Origin: Citromicrobium sp.
Lineage (GTDB): Bacteria > Pseudomonadota > Alphaproteobacteria > Sphingomonadales > Sphingomonadaceae
Assembly (NCBI GenBank): GCA_002729695.1
Contig: PBYQ01000016.1
Location: 1-64,000 of the forward strand
Length of the DNA stretch: 64,000 nucleotides
Direction of reading: 5' to 3'
The position numbers were made by a program, and so were the translations under genes. Below, piece after piece: positions 44,590-53,589 of this stretch. A model generated the notes under the pieces. That model did no database searches. It had not been told where the DNA came from and saw only the letters and a program-made list of their open reading frames with translations. Numbering within the stretch: the first letter of the stretch is position 1; each line of letters opens with the position of its first letter.

Positions 44590-44737
44590 CGCGTGATCTG
44601 GAGAAAATTTCGCCACATTTGCTGGTGTTACAGACGAGTGGTAAATCGGAGGTTTCTAATTCCCGAGTATAGTTGCGCCCACGTACAGGGCCCGCTTGCC
44701 GCTGGTGCTGGCCCGGTGGTTGGAGTAAGGACGAAAC

Positions 44738-46879
44738 ATGGCACGGCGGGGCTCCGGAGACGACGACTGGACCGGACACGGGGCAGCTCCCGTGGGCCAT
44801 AGCGGCTACTATTCTACCCACGAAAGCATGCTGGAAGACCCGTGGGACGGGGACGATAGCGACTTCGATTACAAATCGACCGGGCCGGGCATCGGCCAGC
44901 GCGCGCTCGACATCCTGCGCTCTCACGAAACCCGTTACTGGGCTGTCCGCGCGGCCGCGGCGTTTGCCCTGCTGCTGATCCTGATCATCGCATGGCTGAC
45001 GATTACCGCGCCGCTTTCCAAGTCGCTGGAACCGATTGCCCCTCCGCAGGTCACGCTGCTCGCCGCCGACGGTACGCCGATCGCGCGAAACGGGGCGGTG
45101 TATGACGAACCGGTCGAGATAGACCGCCTGCCTGATCACGTGGTCGATGCGTTTCTGGCGACCGAGGATCGCCGGTTCTACGATCACTGGGGCGTCGATC
45201 CCCGCGGTCTTGCGCGGGCGACGTGGAACAACATGACCGGCGGGCCGACGCAGGGCGGCAGCACGATCACCCAGCAGCTCGCGAAGTTCACCTTCCTGAC
45301 GCCAGAACAGTCGCTGTCGCGCAAGGCGCGTGAGATGCTGATCGCGTTCTGGTTGGAAACCTGGCTGACCAAGGACGAAATCCTCGAACGCTATCTCTCG
45401 AACGCGTACTTCGGTGACAATACCTATGGCTTGCGCGCGGCCAGCCTGCACTATTTCTACCGGCAGCCCGAAAAGCTCACGCCCGGTCAGGCTGCGATGT
45501 TGGCGGGGCTGCTCAAGGCTCCCTCCGCCTACGCACCATCGCAGCATTACGACCGCGCGGTCGATCGGATGCAGGCGGTGAAGGCAAGCCTGGTTTCGGC
45601 CGGATTCATGACGTCGGAAGAGGCGGAAGCAATGCAGCCGCCCAAGCTCGACATGCGGCTGACCAACGATCTGCCCACCGGCACCTATTTCGCCGACTGG
45701 GCCCTGCCCGAGGCGCGCGATCGCACTTCGCCCGGCTATGCCTTGCAGGCGCTGACGACCACGCTCGACTCGCGTCTCCAGAGCATCGCGAGTGACGTGA
45801 TCGCGAAGGCACCGCTGGGCGATGCGCAGGCGGCGTTGGTCGCGATGCGACCCAATGGAGAAGTCGTCGCGATGATCGGCGGGAAAGACTACTCCAAAAG
45901 CGCCTTCAACCGTGCGACGCAGGCGCAACGCCAGCCCGGGTCCACGTTCAAGACCATCGTCTATCTCGCGGCGCTGAAGGACGGATACGAGCCGGACGAT
46001 CCGGTCAGCAACAGGCCGTTCACCGAAGGCAGCTACCGGCCTGAGAACTACGACGGCAAATACTCCGATTTCCTTACGTTGGAGCAGGCATTCGCGCGAT
46101 CGAGCAACGTGGCGGCGGTGCGCATGTTCAACGAGGTGGGCAGCGGCAAGGTGATCGACCTGGCCCGCGATCTGGGCATAACCAGCCCGATCCCCCGCGG
46201 CGACCCGAGCGTTGCGCTGGGCACGGCTGGGATGTCGCTGATGGAGCTGACCGCCGCTTATGCAGGGATCGCCGGCAATTCCTACCCTGTGCGGCCGACC
46301 GCGTTCCTGCGCGAGCCGCGCGGATTGTGGGATAGCATCTTCAACGCACCGCGCAGCACCTCCAACTCCACGCACCGCGAGATCGAGCAGCTTCTGCGCA
46401 CTGCGGTGAACGAGGGGACCGGTCGCAACGCACGGCTGCCGGGGGTCAATTTCGGGAAGACCGGGACGACGCAAAACAATCGCGATGCGCTGTTCGTCGG
46501 TTACGCCGGCGACCTGGTGGTGGGCGTTTGGATAGGCAACGATGATAACACGCCGCTCAGGGGTGTCAGCGGCGGCGGCCTGCCTGCGAAAATCTGGAAA
46601 AACTTCATGCTGCGCGCCCAAGGCATCGGTCCCGGCGAGCGGACGCGTCGCCAGAGCCCGACTGCGCCGGTCCAGCCGCTCGACGTTCCCGACGCGAGCG
46701 ACATTCCCGCGCCTGCTGCGGAGGACAATGTCGAGATCACGACGGATGCCAGCGGCATCACGATCCGCGAAGAAACGCCCGACAGGGAAGCGCCCCCGAT
46801 CGATGCCCCGCCGGGAGAACCGCGCGCTGCGCCGCCGTTGCCCGCTGCGCGAGAGACCGAAGCGGCGCCAGCGAACTAG
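44738..46879 (+). CDS. Class A penicillin-binding protein (peptidoglycan glycosyltransferase/transpeptidase)
   Basis: This bifunctional enzyme polymerises and cross-links peptidoglycan in the periplasm. The 713 aa comprise an acidic cytoplasmic ~65-residue N-terminus, one membrane helix (~70-92), a GT51 domain with the catalytic Glu143 in EDRRFYDHWGVDP and QGGSTITQQLAK, and a transpeptidase with S402-T-F-K405, SSN at ~455 and K574-TGTT. A ~80-residue Pro/Ala/Glu-rich tail follows, probably disordered. A Shine-Dalgarno (GGAG/AAGGA) precedes the ATG, and TATAGT at 44668-44673 could be a -10 element. It is closest to PBP1a/PbpC-type in length. Confidence 0.94.
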   Translation: MARRGSGDDDWTGHGAAPVGHSGYYSTHESMLEDPWDGDDSDFDYKSTGPGIGQRALDILRSHETRYWAVRAAAAFALLLILIIAWLTITAPLSKSLEPIAPPQVTLLAADGTPIARNGAVYDEPVEIDRLPDHVVDAFLATEDRRFYDHWGVDPRGLARATWNNMTGGPTQGGSTITQQLAKFTFLTPEQSLSRKAREMLIAFWLETWLTKDEILERYLSNAYFGDNTYGLRAASLHYFYRQPEKLTPGQAAMLAGLLKAPSAYAPSQHYDRAVDRMQAVKASLVSAGFMTSEEAEAMQPPKLDMRLTNDLPTGTYFADWALPEARDRTSPGYALQALTTTLDSRLQSIASDVIAKAPLGDAQAALVAMRPNGEVVAMIGGKDYSKSAFNRATQAQRQPGSTFKTIVYLAALKDGYEPDDPVSNRPFTEGSYRPENYDGKYSDFLTLEQAFARSSNVAAVRMFNEVGSGKVIDLARDLGITSPIPRGDPSVALGTAGMSLMELTAAYAGIAGNSYPVRPTAFLREPRGLWDSIFNAPRSTSNSTHREIEQLLRTAVNEGTGRNARLPGVNFGKTGTTQNNRDALFVGYAGDLVVGVWIGNDDNTPLRGVSGGGLPAKIWKNFMLRAQGIGPGERTRRQSPTAPVQPLDVPDASDIPAPAAEDNVEITTDASGITIREETPDREAPPIDAPPGEPRAAPPLPAARETEAAPAN

Positions 46880-46889
46880 CGCCCTCCGA

Positions 46890-47312
46890 TCATGCGCCCT
46901 CGGGCGTGGCTCGCTGGATCATGACGTTCATTACCGCGCTCGCCCGGGGCCGGTCTCGCTGGTCCTGCCACGCCTCGATGGTCACATTGGCGCTGCGTCG
47001 CCCGAGCTTGGTGATCCGCGCCTTGGCGAACAGCGGCGCTTTCTTGGCTGCGGCGAGAAACTGGACGGTGATGTTGATCGGCTTGAGCTGCGCCTCTTGG
47101 CCAGCCTCGCTCAGGGCAACGCGCAATGCTGCATAGCCGGCCGTTTCCATCAGGCCGCTGGTCGCTCCGCCGTGAAAATGGCCGGGGCGGCCTTCGATGG
47201 CGTCAATTCCCGAGACCCAGAGCACGGGCACGCCGTCCTCGAACTCGGCGACCTCGATGCCGAGCGAGCGGGCGTAATTGGAAAGCAGGTCGGGGCGCGA
47301 TTGCTCAGCCAT
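46890..47312 (-). CDS. PaaI-type hotdog thioesterase
   Basis: The 140-aa protein has the single-hotdog PaaI pattern: VLWVSGIDAIEGRPGHFHGG with the His/Gly entry to the long helix, then 'TSGLMETAGYAAL' and the strand region LKPINITVQFLAAAKKAPLF. The 'HGG' in place of the usual 'HGGxxxxLxD' shows the general-acid Asp/Glu is probably the Glu in LMETAG. It hydrolyses an acyl-CoA or aryl-CoA, unknown which. It is downstream of and overlaps (8 bp) another PaaI-like gene. Confidence 0.86.
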   Translation of the reverse strand: MAEQSRPDLLSNYARSLGIEVAEFEDGVPVLWVSGIDAIEGRPGHFHGGATSGLMETAGYAALRVALSEAGQEAQLKPINITVQFLAAAKKAPLFAKARITKLGRRSANVTIEAWQDQRDRPRASAVMNVMIQRATPEGA

Positions 47313-47784
47313 TCCTGGATGCTCCCCCGCCAGAGTTGCCGATCGTCATGTAAACCGCAGCCATGGTTGCGACAGGGTCGTCCGGATCGCCATCATGCGC
47401 GATGCCCCGCACGAAAGCGGCCGATCGCGTCGTACGGAAGCACTCGCAGCGTCCGATCACATCGGCCCGCTCCCCGGCGGGGCGCTGGTAGTCGACCCGC
47501 ATGTCGAGCGTGGCAACGGCGACGAAGCGATTTTCGCGAGTCCAGATCGCCATCCCGCCCGCCATGTCGAGCATCGAGAAGATCGGTCCCGAGGCGATCA
47601 CACGGCGAACATCGTCGCCAACCAGGTCTTCGCGCCAGGGCAGGGTGAGTTCGCTCCAATCGTCACCATGGCCGCGATAGGTCAGGCCCAGCCAGCCGGG
47701 ATGCCCCCCGGACAGCAGGAATTGCGCGGCACCTTTCGGGTCGAACCTGGCGGACGGATCTCTGGGCGAGGTCTGTTTTTCCAT
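47305..47784 (-). CDS. PaaI-type hotdog thioesterase
   Basis: This 159-aa relative of the next gene begins with ~45 unconserved residues, then GLTYRGHGDDWSELTLPWRE and DVRRVIASGPIFSMLDMAGG, where the catalytic acid is probably the Asp in SMLDMAGG, and ATLDMRVDYQRPAGERADVI. The two thioesterases overlap by 8 bp and are co-transcribed, suggesting a hetero-oligomer or sequential action. It is divergent from the 53-aa peptide gene, with 127 bp between. Confidence 0.85.
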   Translation of the reverse strand: MEKQTSPRDPSARFDPKGAAQFLLSGGHPGWLGLTYRGHGDDWSELTLPWREDLVGDDVRRVIASGPIFSMLDMAGGMAIWTRENRFVAVATLDMRVDYQRPAGERADVIGRCECFRTTRSAAFVRGIAHDGDPDDPVATMAAVYMTIGNSGGGASRNG

Positions 47785-47911
47785 GGTCGGTCATCTGTGC
47801 GGTGCGCGGCGCGATGACAATATTTTAATTCGCCTGCCCGGGGCCTTTGCAGGAACGATGCCCCGGCGCGGTGGGGGTGCCGCGCGCACAGCAAGGGGAG
47901 GCCTAGCGCCC

Positions 47912-48073
47912 ATGAATCTGCCAAATATTCTGCTCGAAAACCTGCCGGGGCTCGCCGATGCGCCAGGCCTGGTGGGCAGCTTCTTTCAAGCCGACACGCC
48001 CGGTATCGACGACCGGATCGTGTACCTGATGGTGTATCTCTACGAAGTGCTCCCGCCCGACGCGATGCTCTGA
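47912..48073 (+). CDS. Small hypothetical protein (53 aa), first gene of an uncharacterised trio
   Basis: I do not recognise this 53-residue protein. It has MNLPNILLENLPGLADAPGL at the start and IDDRIVYLMVYLYEVLPPDA near the end: Leu- and Asp-rich, no cysteine, no signal peptide and no clear membrane helix. The ATG has an AAGGGGAGG ribosome site about 10 nt upstream, and the stop is only 12 bp before the next gene, so it is probably real and co-transcribed. A role as small partner protein or substrate peptide of the two following proteins is a guess. Confidence 0.65.
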   Translation: MNLPNILLENLPGLADAPGLVGSFFQADTPGIDDRIVYLMVYLYEVLPPDAML

Positions 48074-48085
48074 GGCTGGCGAAAC

Positions 48086-49042
48086 GTGCACATCGACCCT
48101 GCACTCCGACATTACGCCAGCGATCACGCAGCGATCGTCGGGGCGCAGGGTCGTGTGAATTTGGCCAAGGCGCGGTGGCAAGCGCGAGACGATACCGGGA
48201 AGATACTCAAAGACTGCTCGACCTTCGCCCAAGGGGCGGCGCTTGCCGAATGTGCCCTATTATCGGAACTGATGGCGGGCGCCGCAGCCGCGGATTTCGC
48301 TGGCGAGTGGCTCACGGCGATGGTCGAAGCATGGCGCGCCGATCCGCTCGCGCAGGTGCCTTTCCGGCACAGCCGTTCGGGCGGGGTCGGCACGATCCAG
48401 CTGCACAGGGTTGGTCGGGTAACGTTATCGCTGATTGCCATTGAACCGCAGCTCGACGCACCTGCAAGGACGATCGCTTTCACCGATTGCGAGCGGCACG
48501 AAGTCGTTCTCGCGGGCACGGGCAGGGGAATCGCCTATGCGTTCGAAGCGAACCGGCCTTTGCGGGGTTCTCCGCTGCCATTGCGGCCTGGAACACGCTT
48601 TAGCGGCGACAAGGATCATGCACGCGCGATCCTCGCGCTCGATGCGCCGCTCGTCCTGCTCCGGCTCGTCCGCGAACCCGAATATCCTGCACCGACCCGA
48701 CAGGTCGATATCGCGACTGGCGCAATCGTACATCGCGCGTCCGCCAGCCCGGCAGAAGGCCGCGCGGAGCTTGCCGCCGCATTGCTGGGGGCAATGAAGC
48801 GCGAGGACGCTGCACCGGCGCTCGCGAGCTACGCCTGTGGACAAACTGGAGAGGGTGCGCGCTGGCAGGCGCTGAGGAACGCGCTTGCGCTAGATACGCG
48901 CGTGGGATTCGAGGCTCTCTGCCGAATTGCGGACCGAGGCGCCGATCCGCTGGCTGGTGAGGCGGACACTTTGCGCGAGAGGTTGTGCACAGCTTATCCA
49001 CAGCTTGCCAACCTGCAGGATCAGCTATGCCTCGCGAACTGA
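48086..49042 (+). CDS. Uncharacterised protein, second gene of the trio
   Basis: The GTG at 48086 starts a 318-aa protein with no motif I can name. The first ~110 residues look helical (FAQGAALAECALLSELMAGA). The middle ~110-215 is beta-rich (HRVGRVTLSLIAIEPQLDAP, GRGIAYAFEANRPL, LDAPLVLLRLVREPE). The last ~100 are helical and repeat-like (GRAELAAALLGAMKREDAAP; WQALRNALALDTRVGFEALC), like a solenoid. No membrane or export signal is seen. It overlaps the third gene by 16 bp, so it is coupled to it. Confidence 0.75.
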   Translation: MHIDPALRHYASDHAAIVGAQGRVNLAKARWQARDDTGKILKDCSTFAQGAALAECALLSELMAGAAAADFAGEWLTAMVEAWRADPLAQVPFRHSRSGGVGTIQLHRVGRVTLSLIAIEPQLDAPARTIAFTDCERHEVVLAGTGRGIAYAFEANRPLRGSPLPLRPGTRFSGDKDHARAILALDAPLVLLRLVREPEYPAPTRQVDIATGAIVHRASASPAEGRAELAAALLGAMKREDAAPALASYACGQTGEGARWQALRNALALDTRVGFEALCRIADRGADPLAGEADTLRERLCTAYPQLANLQDQLCLAN

Positions 49043-49821
49043 ACGTGGTCGCCCCCGCGCCACTCTCGCTCGATGAGTGCGTCGCGCGTCTGGATGAGGA
49101 GGGCTTCGATCCGCGCGACGAACGGTCGCTTGCCAATGCTGCCGAACTGCTCGCCGGTCTTGCGGCCAACCGCACGTTTCTGGGCGACATCCTGATCGGG
49201 GAGCTCGGCGGGGCGAGCGCTAGGCAGGAAGCGACTGCCTATGGCCCGCAGGCGATCATGCTCAGGCCTCCCGCAAGGGGATACTTCCTGCGCGCCAACA
49301 TCTGGCCTGCGCGCGGCGACCCCGCTTGCCAATCCAGCGGCGCGTCGAGCTTCGTCTACGGTCTGCCGCACGATCACAATTTCGACTTCCTGACAGTCGG
49401 CTATTTCGGGCCGGGCTATGTCAGCGACTACTACGAATACGACTACGAGAGCGTCGCGGGCGAGGAGGGCGAAGCGGTGGATCTGCGTTTCGTCGAGAGG
49501 TCCGCGTTGAGCGAAGGCCGCGTGCTGCACTACCGCGCGCGCCGCGACGTGCATTGCCAGCACCCGCCCGAAAGCCTCTCTGTCTCGCTCAACATCTGCG
49601 CGGCCAACCCGGCGCAGGGATGGTTCGACCAGTACCGATTCGAAGTTGATCGTGGGCGGATTGCGGGCGTACTCAACGCCAGTGCGAACGAGGTGATGCT
49701 GCGGCTTGGCGTGGCACTGGGGCACGAGGATGCGCGGGCGCTCGCGGCGGATTTTGCCGACCACCACCCGAGCGCTGCAATGCGGAGAGTGGCAGGGGAA
49801 CTGGTCGCGCGCGTCAGCTAA
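49027..49821 (+). CDS. Uncharacterised protein with cupin-like histidines, third gene of the trio
   Basis: ATG 49027 gives 264 aa, starting in the end of the previous gene. After a helical N-terminus (~1-75) comes a beta-rich core: RGYFLRANIWPARGDPACQS, then VYGLPHDHNFDFLTVGYFGP with H115-x-H117, DYYEYDYESVAGEEGEAVDL, and RRDVHCQHPPESLSVSLNIC with H176 and H179. An HxH pair with a distal histidine in this layout is typical of cupins, including thiol dioxygenases and other non-heme iron enzymes. That assignment is by pattern only; I do not know the family. The end is a short helical tail. Confidence 0.75.
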   Translation: MPRELNVVAPAPLSLDECVARLDEEGFDPRDERSLANAAELLAGLAANRTFLGDILIGELGGASARQEATAYGPQAIMLRPPARGYFLRANIWPARGDPACQSSGASSFVYGLPHDHNFDFLTVGYFGPGYVSDYYEYDYESVAGEEGEAVDLRFVERSALSEGRVLHYRARRDVHCQHPPESLSVSLNICAANPAQGWFDQYRFEVDRGRIAGVLNASANEVMLRLGVALGHEDARALAADFADHHPSAAMRRVAGELVARVS

Positions 49822-49852
49822 GAGACCGCCCGAGGAAAGCGGAAAGCGGTAG

Positions 49853-50341
49853 CTATAGGAGCGGCGAACCCGTCGCCGCATCGATCGCGGCCTGCAATAT
49901 GACCGTGGCCGCTTCGGCATCGATCCGCTCCGCGCGCTTGCGGCGGCTGACGTCCAGCCCGATCATCGCTGCCTCGGCGCTCTGGGTCGACCAGCGCTCG
50001 TCCCACAGCAGCACCGGCAGCCCGAAAGCCTCCGCCAAATTGCGCGCATAGGCGCGGCTTGCCTGCGCGCGCGGGCCTTCGGTGCCGTCCATGTTGCGCG
50101 GCAGGCCGATCACGATGCCGCGAACGCTGCGCGCTTCGATCGTCTTGCGCAGCTCGTCCCGGTCGCGCCCGAACTTGCCGCGTGGCAGCGTCTTGAGCGC
50201 GCTGGCAAAGCGCCAGCCCGCATCGCACACGGCAATGCCGATGGTCTTGGTGCCCAGATCCAGCCCGATCAACGCGCCGCCATCGGGCAGCGCCTCGGCC
50301 AGTCCCGCAGCACTCTCGCCTACGAGTTCGCCGCCGCCCAT
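49853..50341 (-). CDS. ruvX: Holliday junction resolvase-like RuvX (YqgF family)
   Basis: RuvX/YqgF is an RNase H-fold nuclease tied to 16S rRNA 5' processing and proposed Holliday junction cleavage. The 162-aa protein has ALIGLDLGTKTIGIAVCDAG (catalytic Asp), VIGLPRNMDGTEGPRAQASR, LLWDERWSTQSAEAAMIG (Glu) and the late Asp in RIDAEAATVILQAA. The first ~22 residues extend beyond the family core and overlap the upstream hydrolase gene by 22 bp; a later start is possible. It ends 31 bp from the convergent trio. Confidence 0.93.
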   Translation of the reverse strand: MGGGELVGESAAGLAEALPDGGALIGLDLGTKTIGIAVCDAGWRFASALKTLPRGKFGRDRDELRKTIEARSVRGIVIGLPRNMDGTEGPRAQASRAYARNLAEAFGLPVLLWDERWSTQSAEAAMIGLDVSRRKRAERIDAEAATVILQAAIDAATGSPLL

Positions 50342-51540
50342 TCGCGCACGCGTGTGACGACGTCTTCCTGCACATTCCGCCAGAAAAGCGGGATGTCATA
50401 GACGTGGTAATTCTCGCCTGGCAGCACGGCGGAGCCCATTGCGGGCGGGTCGCCGATCCGCAGGATGCCCTGCTGGTCGCAGCGCGCGCCGACCGCGCCC
50501 GCGACGAGCTCGCCCGAGGTGAGGTCTTCGCTCGGCACCAGAGTGCCCTTGTTGTCGTCGGCCGGGGCGGTGCTGTTGGCGAAGCCGGTGATCGGGTTCA
50601 CGCACAGGATCGGGGTATCGCCGCGCGGTTTGCCATCGAAACCGGGGCTGGCGCGGAAACGTTTGAGCAGCTGCGTCGGGTCGCCGTCGTCGGCGAAGCT
50701 CGACCAGCTGAGAATGCAGCCCGATTCATTGGCGCGCTCGCACGCGGCAAGCGGCAGAACCGGCAGGTCGTGATCGAGCGAGATCGGCCAGCCTACCGCG
50801 TAGACCGCAGCGATGCGTTTCTCGACCGGGCGGCCCTTGATCCGCTCGCGCAGCAGTCGCAGCAGCTGCAGTGAGCCTTGGCTGTGCCCTGCGAGGACGA
50901 TCGGACGATCCTTGTCGACGCTTTCGAGGAAGTAGTCGAATGCCTGTTCGACATCGCCGTAGGCCGCGTCGATCGCCTGCTCCGCTTCGGGCTTGTCGGT
51001 CAGAAAGGCGCCGACGGTTGCCTGGCGATACTTGGGCGCCCAGATCTCCGCCGCCCGGTTGAAGGGGCTGGCGAGGCCGCGCAGGAACAGACGCGCGCGA
51101 TCCTCGGTCTCCTTATCGCCCAGCCGCGCGTTCCACTGGATGTCGCGGTCGAGGTTGGTTGGGATGTAGCTCGTCGGATGGACGAAGAAGACCGCGAAGG
51201 GCGGGGCTTTCTCTTCTTCTTCGGAGGTGATCCGGCGCGAACCCGCCTTGCTCGCCTGTTCGACCAGCGTGTCTTCGTTCTCGCTGCGCGGCAGGGGGTT
51301 CTTGGTTTCGGCGATCGCGGGCTGGTAGCGCGAGGGATCGGCCGTGCCGATGCCGGGGCGCGAATACCACATGTCGGGGTCGGCATAGGCATTGTCTGCC
51401 AGCGGGTCCTGCTCGACGAATTCGGTGTTGGGGACGAAGGCGATTTCGGTCGCCTTGTCGGACCAGTAATTCAGCGCGAACATGCCGATGATGACAAGCA
51501 CGATCATCGTCGCGACGAAGTACAGAAATGCGCGAACCAT
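50320..51540 (-). CDS. DUF3089-family alpha/beta hydrolase, membrane-anchored
   Basis: ATG 51540 (preceded by GGGGAG) gives 406 aa. An N-terminal membrane anchor (FLYFVATMIVLVIIGMFALN) is followed by an exported-side hydrolase domain with FAVFFVHPTSYIPTNLDRDI and the nucleophile elbow VLAGHSQGSLQLLRLLRERI (Ser in GHSQG), 'YAVGWPISLDHDLPVLPLAA' and the final His region YHVYDIPLFWRNVQEDV. This is the DUF3089 pattern. Its substrate is unknown. It lies 10 bp after the AI-2E permease gene and runs into ruvX. Confidence 0.87.
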   Translation of the reverse strand: MVRAFLYFVATMIVLVIIGMFALNYWSDKATEIAFVPNTEFVEQDPLADNAYADPDMWYSRPGIGTADPSRYQPAIAETKNPLPRSENEDTLVEQASKAGSRRITSEEEEKAPPFAVFFVHPTSYIPTNLDRDIQWNARLGDKETEDRARLFLRGLASPFNRAAEIWAPKYRQATVGAFLTDKPEAEQAIDAAYGDVEQAFDYFLESVDKDRPIVLAGHSQGSLQLLRLLRERIKGRPVEKRIAAVYAVGWPISLDHDLPVLPLAACERANESGCILSWSSFADDGDPTQLLKRFRASPGFDGKPRGDTPILCVNPITGFANSTAPADDNKGTLVPSEDLTSGELVAGAVGARCDQQGILRIGDPPAMGSAVLPGENYHVYDIPLFWRNVQEDVVTRVREWAAANS

Positions 51541-51550
51541 CGGTTCTCCC

Positions 51551-52699
51551 CTATGCGGCCCCGGACCTGGCTTTTTCTGCCTCCTCGGCAGCCTGCATCG
51601 CGCTGTTCGCTTCGGAACGGCGGACCAGCGCGACCTTGAGCATGGCAAGCAGGGGGTCGGCCAGCAGCAGGCCGATGATCCCGAAAAGCAGGCCCATGAT
51701 CAGCTGCGCGCCCAGCACCAGGGCGGGCGGCAGGTCGACCGTTTTGCGGGCGATCATCGGGATCACCACGTATCCGTCGAAGGTCTGGACGACGAAGTAG
51801 ATCACGACCGCGGCAATCCCCGTCTCGACCCCGGCAGAAAAACCGACGATGGCCATCAGCAGGCCGGAAATGACCGCGCCGATATTGGGAATGAATGCCA
51901 GCAGCCCGGTCAGGATGCCCAGCAACGCCGCCATGGGCACGCCGAACATCTCCAGCGCGATCCATGTGAAGAAACCTTCGAAGACCATGCCGACGATCCT
52001 GCCGGCCATCAGGCGGCGAAGCGTCTGGGCCATCTCGGCCAGCGTCTTGCGAAGCTCGCTGCGTTCGCCGCGCGGTGCCATCCACTCGACGCCGCGCTCG
52101 TAGAGGTTGGGTTCAAGCGCGACGTAAATGCCGATGATCAGGATCACCGCACTGGTGCCGATGACGCCGGCGATCCCGCCGATCGCGCGGGTGACGGTGC
52201 CTACGCCGCTGACGACCTGGTTCAGCATCGACTGCGCGTCCGACAGCGAAACCTGAACACCATTGTCCTGCGCCAGGTCGATGAGCTCGTTGAGCTGTTT
52301 TTCGACGATTGCGGGCAGGGTGGCCGCCTGCGCGGCTATCTGCGATCCGGCGAAATAGCCAAGCCACACGAGGAAGGCGACCGCCAGCAGCAGCACCATG
52401 GCAATCCGCAGGGTGCGGGGAATCGCGAGATAGCGGCCGATCAGCCGCGCGCCGCCGTCGATCATCGAGGCGAAGACCAGCGCGGCAAAGATCACCAGCA
52501 ACGACTGGGATATGTAAACCGTCAGCGCGGCGAGCCCGATCACTCCGACCCAGATCAGAGCCTTCTGGGCTTCCACCCTCAGCCTTGGGCTGGAGATATA
52601 GGTCGGGCTCGCGTCGTCCCAGCCTTCGTATTGCGCATCGGTCGTCGAGGAAGCCTGCTGCCCCGATTCGCCTGTGCCTGAGGTGTCAGACTGCCCCAT
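51551..52699 (-). CDS. AI-2E family transporter
   Basis: The 382-aa membrane protein has a polar, Ser/Asp-rich N-terminal ~45 residues, three early helices (AALTVYISQSLLVIFAALVF), a soluble loop (~130-200) and a five-helix C-terminal half with GVPMAALLGILTGLLAFIPN and IGAVISGLLMAIVGFSAG, the family signature 'IP.IG'. Members export autoinducer-2 in some species or act as Na+/H+ exchangers in others; the role here is not readable. It is 11 bp downstream of lepB. Confidence 0.9.
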   Translation of the reverse strand: MGQSDTSGTGESGQQASSTTDAQYEGWDDASPTYISSPRLRVEAQKALIWVGVIGLAALTVYISQSLLVIFAALVFASMIDGGARLIGRYLAIPRTLRIAMVLLLAVAFLVWLGYFAGSQIAAQAATLPAIVEKQLNELIDLAQDNGVQVSLSDAQSMLNQVVSGVGTVTRAIGGIAGVIGTSAVILIIGIYVALEPNLYERGVEWMAPRGERSELRKTLAEMAQTLRRLMAGRIVGMVFEGFFTWIALEMFGVPMAALLGILTGLLAFIPNIGAVISGLLMAIVGFSAGVETGIAAVVIYFVVQTFDGYVVIPMIARKTVDLPPALVLGAQLIMGLLFGIIGLLLADPLLAMLKVALVRRSEANSAMQAAEEAEKARSGAA

Positions 52700-52710
52700 G
52701 TCCCCCTGCG

Positions 52711-53589
52711 TCAGTCCTGCTTTGCCGGCGTGTCGGTGTGGGTGGGCCGCAGCGTGGTGAACGCCCGGTCACCGCGCATCGCGCCGAACCAGCTGAACGG
52801 GTTCCAGGTGGCCGTTCCGTCGAGCGAGAACGTGATGAACTCCGCGCGCCCGCCGATATTGGCGAGCGGCACCGGGCCGCCAAGGCCCTGGCGCGCGATC
52901 GACGCGCGGCTATCCGCCGAATAATCGCGGTTGTCGCCCATCACGAAGACGGCATCGTCGGGCACAAGAATCTCGTCGTAGTTGTCCAGCGGCTGATCGG
53001 GCAGGGCATCGATGATAGAATAGCTGACGCCGTTGGGCATCGTTTCACGCGTCACCGGCACCTTGCACTTCTGTACACCCTCGGGCGTGGAGACGACCTC
53101 GAACCCCGCTTCCGTGCAGGGCGAATTGATGTCGTAGGGCAGCAGCAGGTCGGGTTCGACCTTCTGCGGCACCGGCTTGCCATTCAGGATGATCTGCCCG
53201 TCCTTCACTGCGATCCGGTCTCCCGGCAGCGCTACCACGCGCTTGATGTAATCCTCGCTGCGTTCGGGGTGAACGGGAATTACGATGTCGCCATATTCGG
53301 GCGTGCCGCCGAACAGCCGCCATTTGCCGCGCGGCAGCAGGTGGAAGGTGATCGACGCCCACGAGTAACCATAGGGATATTTGCTGACGATCAGCCGGTC
53401 CCCGACCAGCAGGTTGGGCATCATGCTGGTGGAGGGGATGTAGAACGGCTTGGCGACGAAGCTGTGGAAGGCCAGCACCGCGAGCAGCATCAGCGCAAGG
53501 CCGCGGAACTCGGCGAACCAGTTGACCTTTTCGTCTTCGCTGGTGGATTTGGCGGTGTCGATGTTGCTCATGCCGGTCGTGTTGCTCAT
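52711..53589 (-). CDS. lepB: Signal peptidase I
   Basis: LepB cleaves signal peptides of exported proteins at the periplasmic face. Start ATG 53589 overlaps the acpS stop by 4 bp; the protein is 292 aa. One membrane segment (~29-48) precedes the catalytic site: Ser55 in [10 protein letters not shown] and Lys116 in [13 protein letters not shown], then [20 protein letters not shown] (box E). A Cys pair in [18 protein letters not shown] and VQKCKVPVT may form a disulfide. rnc and era, which often follow lepB, are absent here. Confidence 0.95.
   Translation of the reverse strand: MSNTTGMSNIDTAKSTSEDEKVNWFAEFRGLALMLLAVLAFHSFVAKPFYIPSTSMMPNLLVGDRLIVSKYPYGYSWASITFHLLPRGKWRLFGGTPEYGDIVIPVHPERSEDYIKRVVALPGDRIAVKDGQIILNGKPVPQKVEPDLLLPYDINSPCTEAGFEVVSTPEGVQKCKVPVTRETMPNGVSYSIIDALPDQPLDNYDEILVPDDAVFVMGDNRDYSADSRASIARQGLGGPVPLANIGGRAEFITFSLDGTATWNPFSWFGAMRGDRAFTTLRPTHTDTPAKQD

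Noticed and set aside
43853-46621. A 922-codon open frame opposite the PBP gene
   Set aside because: No motif, antisense to a gene with all PBP motifs, and it also crosses the divergent promoter region.
49027-49821. Calling the third gene of the trio a proven thiol dioxygenase
   Set aside because: Only the histidine pattern supports it; no conserved family signature was recognised, so it is left uncharacterised.
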